DNA from: an uncultured Pelagibacteraceae bacterium | GTDB lineage: Bacteria; Pseudomonadota; Alphaproteobacteria; Pelagibacterales; Pelagibacteraceae | Reading direction: 5' to 3' | Assembly (NCBI GenBank): GCA_902527265.1 | Contig: CABZNY010000001.1 | Location: 26,964 to 90,963 of the forward strand | DNA length: 64,000 bases | Part shown: positions 56,315 to 64,000 of the stretch, piece by piece | How the letters are laid out: the number at the start of each line of letters is the position of its first letter | Numbering within the stretch: position 1 is the stretch's first letter | Program-made: the position numbers and the translations under genes | The notes under the pieces: generated by a model | What the model was told of the DNA's origin: nothing | Databases searched by the model: none | What the model saw: only the letters and a program-made list of their open reading frames with translations

Positions 56315-58090
56315 TTAATTGATTTTCTGTTGTTTTTTGAGCTCTTTCAGCTCATTAAATGTTACTTCACTTAAATCTTTGGAAAATCTTGATTCTAATT
56401 CCTCTATTCTTATTTCAAGTTCATAATTTTTTAAATCCCTTATTATCTCGGATAAAATTTCAAGAATTTTTTGATCGTCATTTAAGTTTTTAATTAAAAT
56501 ATGCTTAACAGATGCATATTTTAAAACTCTATCTATCAAAACCTGATCAATTTTTAAACATTCTAAATCAGAATTTTCAAAATTATTTGTTTGGTCGATA
56601 ATTTCTTCAAGTAATAATTTATTTTCACTACTAAATAATTTTACATTTTCAATTAAATTAAAATTATCTCTTATAAGCTCAGGCTTTTTTAGTAAAATAT
56701 ATAGAAAAGAAAATTCCTTTATATCGATGGCTGATAAAGACTTTGTCTCATTATAATAATTCTGAGTTGATTTGAGTGATTTTGTAAGTTTTATGTAATT
56801 TTTATTATATTTAAAGTTTGTATTTGGTGTTAATTCAGAAATTTTTTCTAAGAAATATTCAAGCACATACTTTCTAATAAATTCATCTTTAATTGTTGAC
56901 GAAATTGATCTTAATTTTTTTTCAAAAATAGCTCTTGATGAAGGGTTGTCATTCATTTCTTTAGAATAGTGATTAAATATAAATCTATGAATAGGCACAG
57001 TGTTATTTTTAGAAAAATCTTCAAATAAATCCTTTCCTTTTTCATTAACATAGCTATCTGGATCATGTTTATTAGGTAAAAATAAAAACGAAATTTCTTT
57101 TTCCGGTTTTAATTCAACAATAGAATTTTCTGCTGCTCTTAAAGCTGCTTTATATCCACTTTCGTCACCATCAAAACAAACTGTGATATGTTGAAAAAAT
57201 TGATTAAGAGTTAATATTTGCCTTGTAGTTAAAGAAGTGCCTAAATTTGCGACCACATTTTCCACTTTATTTCTACTAAGACCAACCACATCCATATAAC
57301 CTTCAACAAGAAATATATTATCAATATTGTTTGAAAGTTTTCTTGTAAAATCTAGATTATAAAGATTAGATCCTTTTTTGAAAAATGGAGTTTCTGGTGA
57401 GTTAATATACTTAGCAAGGTACTTATTATCTTTTAATATTCTACCTCCAAGAGCTATTGGATCACCTGAAATATTATTTATTGGAAAAATTACTCTTTCT
57501 CTAAACCTATCTACATATTTTTTTTTTTTTTCGTCAAAATAAAATAATCCTGTTTCTTTGATTTCACTTTCAGTAAATTCCTTAAAAATCTCTTCTTTAA
57601 AGTTTTCATCATTTGAAACATATCCAATTTTAAATTTCTTTACTTCTTCAATAGTTAAATTTCTATTTTTTAAATAATCCTTTGCTTCTTTTGCTAAAGA
57701 GTTTTTAAAAAGATCTTGATGATAAAATTCAACATATTTTGCATATATCAGTTTATATTTGTTCCACTTTTCTTCTCTGATCTCATCCTCTTTTGAAAAT
57801 GTATAAGGCCTCATCCCTGCTAAATTTGCTAAATATTTGACTGACTCACCAAATTTAAGATTTTGAGTCTTCATTACAAAATCAAAAATATTTCCATGCT
57901 CTGCAGTACTAAAGCAATGATAAAATTCCTTTTCATCATTTACTGTGAATGATGGTGTTTTTTCAGTCTTAAATGGTGAAAGGCCAACATATTCCTTTCC
58001 TCTCTTTTTTAAACTAACTGTTTTTGAAACTACAGTTGAAATTTTTAACCTAGTTTTTATTTCTTGTAAGTACTCCTTAGGATATTTCAT
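56315..58090 (-). CDS. dnaG: DnaG primase, zinc-ligand-poor N-terminus
   Basis: A 591-residue primase making RNA primers for replication. The zinc-ribbon stretch reads YVGLSPFKTEKTPSF and FYHCFSTAEHG; compared with CxxH...CxxC, the ligands become Ser38, Lys41, Cys59 and Thr62, so zinc binding is probably lost. The TOPRIM core is normal (NIFLVEGYMDVVGL; CFDGDESGYKAAL), followed by a diverged DnaB-binding C-terminal part. Its ATG overlaps the yqeY stop in ATGA. Confidence 0.96.
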   Translation of the reverse strand: MKYPKEYLQEIKTRLKISTVVSKTVSLKKRGKEYVGLSPFKTEKTPSFTVNDEKEFYHCFSTAEHGNIFDFVMKTQNLKFGESVKYLANLAGMRPYTFSKEDEIREEKWNKYKLIYAKYVEFYHQDLFKNSLAKEAKDYLKNRNLTIEEVKKFKIGYVSNDENFKEEIFKEFTESEIKETGLFYFDEKKKKYVDRFRERVIFPINNISGDPIALGGRILKDNKYLAKYINSPETPFFKKGSNLYNLDFTRKLSNNIDNIFLVEGYMDVVGLSRNKVENVVANLGTSLTTRQILTLNQFFQHITVCFDGDESGYKAALRAAENSIVELKPEKEISFLFLPNKHDPDSYVNEKGKDLFEDFSKNNTVPIHRFIFNHYSKEMNDNPSSRAIFEKKLRSISSTIKDEFIRKYVLEYFLEKISELTPNTNFKYNKNYIKLTKSLKSTQNYYNETKSLSAIDIKEFSFLYILLKKPELIRDNFNLIENVKLFSSENKLLLEEIIDQTNNFENSDLECLKIDQVLIDRVLKYASVKHILIKNLNDDQKILEILSEIIRDLKNYELEIRIEELESRFSKDLSEVTFNELKELKKQQKIN

Positions 58091-58551
58091 TTTTGATTTA
58101 ATAATTCTTTTATAATCGCTCCTGCTTTAGAAAAATCAATACTATCAGCATTATTTTTCTTTAATTCACCCATAACTTTTCCCATATCCTTTATTGAGTT
58201 TGCGCCCGTTGATTTAATTACTTCTTCACAAATTTTCTTTGTATCCTCATCGCTAATCTGTTTAGGTAAGTATTGACTAATTACTGCCACTTCTTGTTCT
58301 TCTATATCCTGGAGATCTTTACGATTATTTTTTTTATACAATTCAATTGATTCGCTTCGTTGTTTAATCATTTTTTTTAGTAATTTCTTAATATCCTCAT
58401 TATCTGTCTCTTTTTTTTCGGCCCCGGATCTATTGTTAATATCCAAATCCTTAATACCAGATAATATTAACCTATAAGTTGATATTTTATTTTTATCTTT
58501 AGCTTTTAAAGCTGATTTATAGTCTGACTCTATGTTTTCTCTTAGTGTCAT
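58087..58551 (-). CDS. YqeY / GatB-YqeY domain protein
   Basis: A 154-residue GatB/YqeY-domain protein from ATG 58551 (MTLRENIESDYKSALKAKDKNKISTYRLI), the usual start of the family; the longer frame to 58584 adds an unrelated leader. EEQEVAVISQYLPKQISDEDTKKI and the C-terminal GAIIKELLNQK complete the fold, which resembles the tRNA-binding tail of GatB. Its role is unclear; it commonly precedes dnaG-rpoD. Confidence 0.9.
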   Translation of the reverse strand: MTLRENIESDYKSALKAKDKNKISTYRLILSGIKDLDINNRSGAEKKETDNEDIKKLLKKMIKQRSESIELYKKNNRKDLQDIEEQEVAVISQYLPKQISDEDTKKICEEVIKSTGANSIKDMGKVMGELKKNNADSIDFSKAGAIIKELLNQK

Positions 58552-58624
58552 ATTTAATTTTAGCCCATTAAGAATATAGTTCAAAAGGAAAATTTTTTTT
58601 TTTACAAAATATACATTAGATCAG

Positions 58625-58653
58625 TTGCGCAAAAAAAGGTTTTATTGTATAGA
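58625..58653 (+). promoter_or_regulatory. Putative carAB promoter
   Basis: TTGCGC (58625-58630), a 17-base spacer and TATAGA (58648-58653) precede the carA start; expected transcription start near 58660, about 15 bases before TTG 58675. Moderate match to consensus, but the short-leader layout equals that of umuD and dksA. Confidence 0.5.
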
Positions 58654-58674
58654 CCTTTAACTCATGAGTTGTAA

Positions 58675-59868
58675 TTGAACAAAAAACAAAAAAATAAAAT
58701 TGCAATTAAACATCAATTTCCAACAGGTATTTTAGTTCTTGATAATAAGCTAGTTTTTAAAGGAATTGGCCTCGGATATCAGGGAACTTCAACTGGAGAA
58801 GTTTGTTTCAATACTTCTTTAACCGGATATCAGGAAATTATATCAGACCCATCATATGCTGGGCAAATTATAAATTTTACGTTTCCTCATATTGGAAATG
58901 TTGGAACCAATTATGAAGACTTAGAATCCGATAAAGTTTGGACAAAAGGTGCGATATTCAATTCTGAAATCACATCTCCATCAAATTATAGAGCTTTGAA
59001 TAATTTAGATGAATGGCTAAAAAAAAATAAGATTGTTGGGCTAACTGGATTAGATACTAGAAGCTTGACAAACTTTATTAGAGATAAAGGTGCTCCAAAA
59101 GGCACAATTTCAAATAATAAAAAAGGAAAATTCAACATTAAAAAACTAATTAATATGTCAAACAAATGGCCTGGCTTAAATGGTCTTGATTTAGCAAAAG
59201 AAGTATCGACAAAAAAAACTTATATATGGAAAGGTTTTAAAACTTGGAAAAAAGAAATTGGGTATAAAAAAAATATTAAAACAAAATTTAAAATTGTTGC
59301 AATTGATTATGGGATAAAGAAAAATATTTTAAGATATTTTTCAGATTATAATTGTGAGGTAAAAGTGGTCTCATGTAAAACAGCTGCAGATGAAATAGTG
59401 AAATTAAAACCAGATGGTATTTTTTTATCAAATGGTCCAGGGGATCCTGCGGCAACTGGAGAGTATGCAATTTATAATATAAAAAAATTAATAAAATTGA
59501 ATTACCCAATTTTTGGAATTTGCCTTGGTCATCAAATTTTAGCTTTAGCTTTAAATGCAAAAACAAAAAAAATGAAATTAGGCCATAGAGGTGCAAATCA
59601 TCCAGTCAAAAATTTAATTACTAACTCTGTTGAGATTACAAGTCAAAATCATGGTTTTGTTGTTGTAGAAAAAAGCTTATCTAAAAATATTCAAATAACT
59701 CATAAGTCGCTTTTTGATGATACTATTGAAGGAATAAGGTTAAAAAATAAACCTGTCTTCTCTGTTCAATATCATCCTGAAGCAAATCCTGGACCACAAG
59801 ACAGCCAATATCTATTCAATAATTTTATTCAAGATGTAAAAAAATATGCCAAAAAGAAAAGACATTAA
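58675..59868 (+). CDS. carA: CarA, carbamoyl phosphate synthase small subunit
   Basis: Glutamine amidotransferase subunit (397 residues) feeding ammonia to CarB for arginine and pyrimidines. N-terminal domain [35 protein letters not shown]; class I amidotransferase domain with [13 protein letters not shown], catalytic Cys in [13 protein letters not shown], and His-Glu in [10 protein letters not shown]. No ATG fits; TTG at 58675 gives the right N-terminus. It overlaps a 4-codon frame (ATG 58664, stop 58676-58678). Overlaps carB by 23 bases. Confidence 0.95.
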   Translation: MNKKQKNKIAIKHQFPTGILVLDNKLVFKGIGLGYQGTSTGEVCFNTSLTGYQEIISDPSYAGQIINFTFPHIGNVGTNYEDLESDKVWTKGAIFNSEITSPSNYRALNNLDEWLKKNKIVGLTGLDTRSLTNFIRDKGAPKGTISNNKKGKFNIKKLINMSNKWPGLNGLDLAKEVSTKKTYIWKGFKTWKKEIGYKKNIKTKFKIVAIDYGIKKNILRYFSDYNCEVKVVSCKTAADEIVKLKPDGIFLSNGPGDPAATGEYAIYNIKKLIKLNYPIFGICLGHQILALALNAKTKKMKLGHRGANHPVKNLITNSVEITSQNHGFVVVEKSLSKNIQITHKSLFDDTIEGIRLKNKPVFSVQYHPEANPGPQDSQYLFNNFIQDVKKYAKKKRH

Positions 59869-62800
59869 AAAAATATTAGTTATTGGGGCAGGACCAATAA
59901 TAATTGGACAAGCATGTGAATTTGATTATTCAGGTACACAGGCGTGTAAAGCTCTTAAAGATGAAGGTTTCGAGGTAGTTTTAATAAATTCAAATCCTGC
60001 AACTATAATGACTGATCCTGGAGTTGCTGATAAAACCTATATTGAACCCATCACAATTCCTGTTTTAGAAGAAGTTATTAAAAAAGAAAAACCTAATGCA
60101 ATTTTACCAACAATGGGAGGGCAGACCGCATTAAATTTAGCAATAAGCGCAGAAAAAGCTGGACTGCTTAAAAAATACAAAATTGAGTTAATTGGTGCAA
60201 AGTCCAAAGCAATAGAAAATGCAGAAGATCGTAAAAAATTTAGAAAAAATATGTCTGACATTGGTTTAGATCTACCTAAATCAAAGATCTTAAATAATTT
60301 TAAGGATGCATATAAGTGTTTAAAAGAAATTGGTTTACCAGCAATTATAAGGCCCTCTTTTACATTGGGAGGCTTAGGTGGAGGAATTGCAAAAAATAAA
60401 AAAGATTTCTTTAAACTTGTCAAGACTGGGATGAATGAATCTCCTCAAAATCAAGTTTTAATTGAAGAGTCATTAGAAGGGTGGAAAGAATTTGAAATGG
60501 AAGTTGTGCGAGACAAAAATGATAACTGCATAATTATCTGTTCAATTGAGAATGTAGATCCAATGGGTATCCATACGGGAGACTCTATTACAGTTGCTCC
60601 AGCTTTAACCTTGACTGATAAAGAATACCAGGTCATGAGAAATGCATCTATTGCCTGCTTGAGAAAAATTGGAGTTGAAACAGGGGGATCAAATGTTCAG
60701 TTTGCTATAAATCCTAGAAATGGAAGAATGGTTATAATAGAAATGAATCCAAGAGTATCAAGGTCCTCTGCTCTTGCATCAAAAGCAACAGGTTTCCCAA
60801 TCGCTAAAGTAGCAGCTAAACTTGCGGTGGGATACACTTTGGATGAATTGAAAAATGAAATTACAAAAGTAACTCCAGCTTCATTTGAACCAACAATTGA
60901 TTATGTGGTAACAAAAATACCAAGATTTACATTTGAAAAGTTTTCCGACACTAAAGCAGTTTTAGGTACATCAATGAGATCTGTTGGTGAAGCAATGGCA
61001 ATTGGAAGAAATTTCAAAGAATCTTTTCAAAAAGCTTTAGTTTCCCTTGAAACTGGGTTGTCTGGATTAGATAATATTTTTAATTATTCAAAAAAAGATA
61101 TTTTAAAAAATTTAAAGATTAATATTCCGAATAGACTATTATTGATTGCCGAAGCTTTTAGGAAAAATGTTTTATTAAGTAAAATACACAAATTGTCAAA
61201 TGTTGATCCTTGGTTCTTAAAACAAATTAAGGATCTAGTAGACGAAGAAAAAAATATAAAAAAGAAGGGTTTGCCTAAAACATATAACGAATTTAATAGA
61301 ATAAAATCTATTGGCTTTTCAGATAAAAAGTTATCAAAAATCACAGGAATCAATGAACAAATTGTTAGATCTAAAAGGGTTGCGCTAAAAGTTTTACCTG
61401 TATTTAAAAAAGTAGATACTTGTGCAGCAGAATTTAAATCCTTTACTCCATATATGTATTCAACATACCAGAGAAGTTTTTCATTGAACACTGAATGTGA
61501 GGCAGACCCTAGTAATAAGAAAAAAATAATAATACTTGGAGGGGGTCCAAACAGAATTGGACAGGGAATAGAGTTTGATTATTGTTGTTGTCAGGCAAGC
61601 TTTTCTTTAAAAGAAACTGGATTTGAAACAATAATGGTCAATTGTAACCCTGAAACAGTTTCAACAGACTATGACACCAGTGATAGACTATATTTTGAGC
61701 CACTGGTTGAAGAATACGTTCATAATATAATTCTAAAAGAAAAATCAAATGGTAATCTGATAGGTGTTATTGCTCAATTTGGAGGTCAAACTCCAATTAA
61801 ATTAGCAAAATTCTTACATGAGAATAAATTACCAATACTTGGTACTCAATATACTTCAATTGATCTTGCAGAAGACAGGGATAGATTCAGAAATCTATTG
61901 ATTAAATTAAATTTAAAACAAGCAGAAAGTGGAATTGCTAACAAATTTAATCAAGCAATTAAAGTAAGTGAAAAAATTGGACTACCTGTTGTTGTTAGAC
62001 CTTCATATGTTTTAGGTGGAAGAGCAATGGAAATTGTTCATGATAAAAGCCAGCTTAAAAAATTTATTAATGAGGCTTTTAAAGCTTCAGAACAAAATCC
62101 TATTTTAATCGATAAATTTATAGATCACGCAATGGAAGTTGATGTAGACGCTATCTCTGATGGTAAAGAAGTTTATGTTGCTGGTATTATGCAGCACATT
62201 GAAGAAGCGGGTGTACATTCTGGAGATTCTGCTTGTTGTCTACCCCCAGTTTCTATCAAAGATAATCTTTTAAAAGAAATAAAAATTCAAACGAGAAAAT
62301 TAGCTTTGGCATTAAAAGTTAAAGGACTTTTAAATATTCAATTTGCAATTAAGAAAGATGAAATATTTGTTATTGAAGTAAATCCAAGGGCCAGTAGGAC
62401 AGTTCCATTTGTATCGAAAGCTAATGGGATACCATTGGCCAAAATTGCATCTAGAATAATGGCAGGTGAAAAACTTTCAAAATATAACTTAAAATATAAA
62501 ACGAATAAAAAATTTGCTGTCAAAGAGGCTGTATTTCCATTTAACAAATTTCCAGACAGTGATTTATTACTTGGACCAGAGATGAAATCAACAGGTGAAG
62601 TGATGGGATTTGATGACGATTTTGGAATGGCAATTGCTAAAAGTCAAATTGCTGCAGCAAACTCATTACCTACCAAAGGTTTGACTTTTTTATCTGTTAA
62701 AGACTCCCACAAACAAGAGATTGTTGGCGTTGCTCAAAGACTTGTAAAACTTGGATTTACTTTATCAGCTACTAAAGGAACAGCAGATATCTTAATAAAG

Positions 62801-63070
62801 AATGGAATGAAATGTAGAAAAATCAACAAAGTAAGTAGTGGCAAACCTCATGTGGTTGATGTTTTAAATTCTAAAAAAATTGCTTTAGTTATAAATACGG
62901 GTGGTGGAAATAGTGAAAGTAGAATTAATGATGCTTTAGCTTTAAGAAGAGGAACTTTGGCAAACAAAATTCCTTATTGTACCAATATGTCAACGGCCTA
63001 TTCATTTTTAGAGGCAATAAACTCATTAAAGACAAAAAAATTAAAGGTCAAACCCCTTCAAGAAAATTAG
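59846..63070 (+). CDS. carB: CarB, carbamoyl phosphate synthase large subunit
   Basis: A 1074-residue enzyme with two homologous ATP-grasp halves. First half: [74 protein letters not shown]. Second half: [76 protein letters not shown]. An MGS-like allosteric domain ends the chain ([15 protein letters not shown]). The length is standard. Its stop shares TTAG with the convergent gene on the right. Confidence 0.98.
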   Translation: MPKRKDIKKILVIGAGPIIIGQACEFDYSGTQACKALKDEGFEVVLINSNPATIMTDPGVADKTYIEPITIPVLEEVIKKEKPNAILPTMGGQTALNLAISAEKAGLLKKYKIELIGAKSKAIENAEDRKKFRKNMSDIGLDLPKSKILNNFKDAYKCLKEIGLPAIIRPSFTLGGLGGGIAKNKKDFFKLVKTGMNESPQNQVLIEESLEGWKEFEMEVVRDKNDNCIIICSIENVDPMGIHTGDSITVAPALTLTDKEYQVMRNASIACLRKIGVETGGSNVQFAINPRNGRMVIIEMNPRVSRSSALASKATGFPIAKVAAKLAVGYTLDELKNEITKVTPASFEPTIDYVVTKIPRFTFEKFSDTKAVLGTSMRSVGEAMAIGRNFKESFQKALVSLETGLSGLDNIFNYSKKDILKNLKINIPNRLLLIAEAFRKNVLLSKIHKLSNVDPWFLKQIKDLVDEEKNIKKKGLPKTYNEFNRIKSIGFSDKKLSKITGINEQIVRSKRVALKVLPVFKKVDTCAAEFKSFTPYMYSTYQRSFSLNTECEADPSNKKKIIILGGGPNRIGQGIEFDYCCCQASFSLKETGFETIMVNCNPETVSTDYDTSDRLYFEPLVEEYVHNIILKEKSNGNLIGVIAQFGGQTPIKLAKFLHENKLPILGTQYTSIDLAEDRDRFRNLLIKLNLKQAESGIANKFNQAIKVSEKIGLPVVVRPSYVLGGRAMEIVHDKSQLKKFINEAFKASEQNPILIDKFIDHAMEVDVDAISDGKEVYVAGIMQHIEEAGVHSGDSACCLPPVSIKDNLLKEIKIQTRKLALALKVKGLLNIQFAIKKDEIFVIEVNPRASRTVPFVSKANGIPLAKIASRIMAGEKLSKYNLKYKTNKKFAVKEAVFPFNKFPDSDLLLGPEMKSTGEVMGFDDDFGMAIAKSQIAAANSLPTKGLTFLSVKDSHKQEIVGVAQRLVKLGFTLSATKGTADILIKNGMKCRKINKVSSGKPHVVDVLNSKKIALVINTGGGNSESRINDALALRRGTLANKIPYCTNMSTAYSFLEAINSLKTKKLKVKPLQEN

Positions 63071-64000
63071 GTTTCAACAACCATTGTATCTTTTGAGCCT
63101 CCACCTTGTGAACTATTAACAATAGTACTTCCTTTCCTTAAGGCAACCCTAGTAAGTCCTCCCATTGTCACATAAGTAGACTTACCATTTAATATAAACG
63201 GTCTTAAATCTAAATGCCTAGGCTCTATTCCGTTTTCAGAAATTGTTGGGATTGTTGATAATATTTCTAAAGGTTGAGCTACAAATTCTCTGGGATTTTG
63301 ATTTATTTTTTTTATCATTTCCTCTCTCTCTTTTTTTGGAGCTTTAGGACCTATCATTATACCATACCCTCCAGAGGCATTTGCAGGTTTAACAACCAAT
63401 TTAGATATATTTTCAATAACGTGCTGTCTGTGAGTTTTATTTTCACATAAAAATGTTTCTACTTGGTTTAATTTTGGCTGTTCCCCTAAATAATAAACAA
63501 TCATTTTGTTTACATAAGCATAAACAGCTTTATCATCAGCTACACCTGTTCCAATTGCATTAATTATTCCAACATTCCCTTTTTTCCAACATTTGAATAA
63601 TCCTGGGACTCCAATTAGAGAACTTTTGTTAAACACTTTTGGATCAAGAAATGTGTCATCTAATCTTCGATATATACAATCAACTTTTAATTTACCTTTA
63701 ACAGTTTTCATATAGACATTATCATTTTCAACAAACAGATCTTTGCCCTCTACAAGAGCTATTCCCATTTGTTCTGCTAAGAACGAATGTTCAAAATATG
63801 CAGAATTATAAATACCTGGTGTCAATACTACCATATGTGGATTGTCTGTTTTTTTTGGAATACACTCAACCATACTTTGGTAAAGTTTGTTAGAATATTG
63901 ATGGACTGATGAAACTTTGTATCTTGTGAATAATTCTGGAAATACATCCCTCATAACCATTCTATTTTCTAGCATGTATGACACTCCGGAGGGAACGCGT
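63067..64000 (-). CDS. Circularly permuted ATP-grasp protein (5' end cut by window edge)
   Basis: The C-terminal 311 residues of a circularly permuted ATP-grasp protein (DUF404/DUF407 group). The frame stays open to 64000 and reads [22 protein letters not shown], the family's usual interior sequence, so the GTG at 63984 is not the start. Other landmarks: [51 protein letters not shown] and [11 protein letters not shown]. Relatives are often beside alpha-E and transglutaminase-like genes, in a peptide-ligase-like pathway of unknown product. Confidence 0.9.
   Translation of the reverse strand, partial: RVPSGVSYMLENRMVMRDVFPELFTRYKVSSVHQYSNKLYQSMVECIPKKTDNPHMVVLTPGIYNSAYFEHSFLAEQMGIALVEGKDLFVENDNVYMKTVKGKLKVDCIYRRLDDTFLDPKVFNKSSLIGVPGLFKCWKKGNVGIINAIGTGVADDKAVYAYVNKMIVYYLGEQPKLNQVETFLCENKTHRQHVIENISKLVVKPANASGGYGIMIGPKAPKKEREEMIKKINQNPREFVAQPLEILSTIPTISENGIEPRHLDLRPFILNGKSTYVTMGGLTRVALRKGSTIVNSSQGGGSKDTMVVET

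Overview
The window looks like a piece of a SAR11 (Candidatus Pelagibacter, Alphaproteobacteria) chromosome. The evidence is a strongly AT-rich sequence, almost no intergenic space, a proteorhodopsin next to a ferredoxin and a TrxB-type ferredoxin reductase, an alphaproteobacterial LexA box (GAAC-N7-GAAC), FtsZ ending in an alphaproteobacterial C-terminal peptide, and AT-driven codon use throughout. I ran no database search; family names come from motifs and gene order.

Layout. 1-2901 (minus): 3' part of a TolC-family outer-membrane factor, a D-glycerate-3-kinase-like P-loop kinase and two GFA-type zinc proteins. 3016-4717 (plus): SOS-controlled umuDC with a well-formed promoter/LexA box. 4748-14760 (minus): a ten-gene, tightly coupled run of mostly exported carbohydrate-active proteins: a GT-C glycosyltransferase, an unlisted 41-aa membrane protein, a GT2 glycosyltransferase, a DUF1800/DUF1501 pair, three jelly-roll lyase-like proteins, a clan-A glycosidase-like protein and an alginate-lyase-like protein. 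This is the accessory part and the best candidate for an undescribed system. 14790-18054: a DksA with a two-cysteine finger (plus), then GST, ferredoxin reductase, ferredoxin and a proteorhodopsin with its own terminator (minus). 18269-29347: metabolic and repair genes (propionyl/acetyl-CoA synthetase, dihydroorotase, YgfZ, MazG-like, fumarase, AsmA-like, UvrD, aminopeptidase P).

29339-50649 (minus): a division and cell-wall (dcw) cluster reading mraZ-ftsZ-rsmH-ftsL-ftsI-murE/murF fusion-mraY-murD-ftsW-murG-murC-murB-ddl-ftsQ-ftsA, followed by lpxC, bamD and ligA. ftsZ sits at the front instead of after ftsA, and murE and murF are one gene. A promoter with three TGGGN repeats lies in front of mraZ. 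50762-51117 is RNase P RNA. 51158-53344: an amidase and mlaA-mlaC. 53370-54390: two tRNA genes (CAU and GAC anticodons) flanking a membrane protein of unknown function; the GAC tRNA has highly irregular D and T loops. 54412-58551: rpoD, dnaG and yqeY, the usual macromolecular-synthesis group, with a DnaG whose zinc ligands are mostly missing. 58625-63070: carAB. 63067-64000: a truncated circularly permuted ATP-grasp protein.

Genes are joined by ATGA or TAATG overlaps almost everywhere, and several convergent pairs share a four-base stop-codon overlap. There is no CRISPR array, insertion sequence or prophage.
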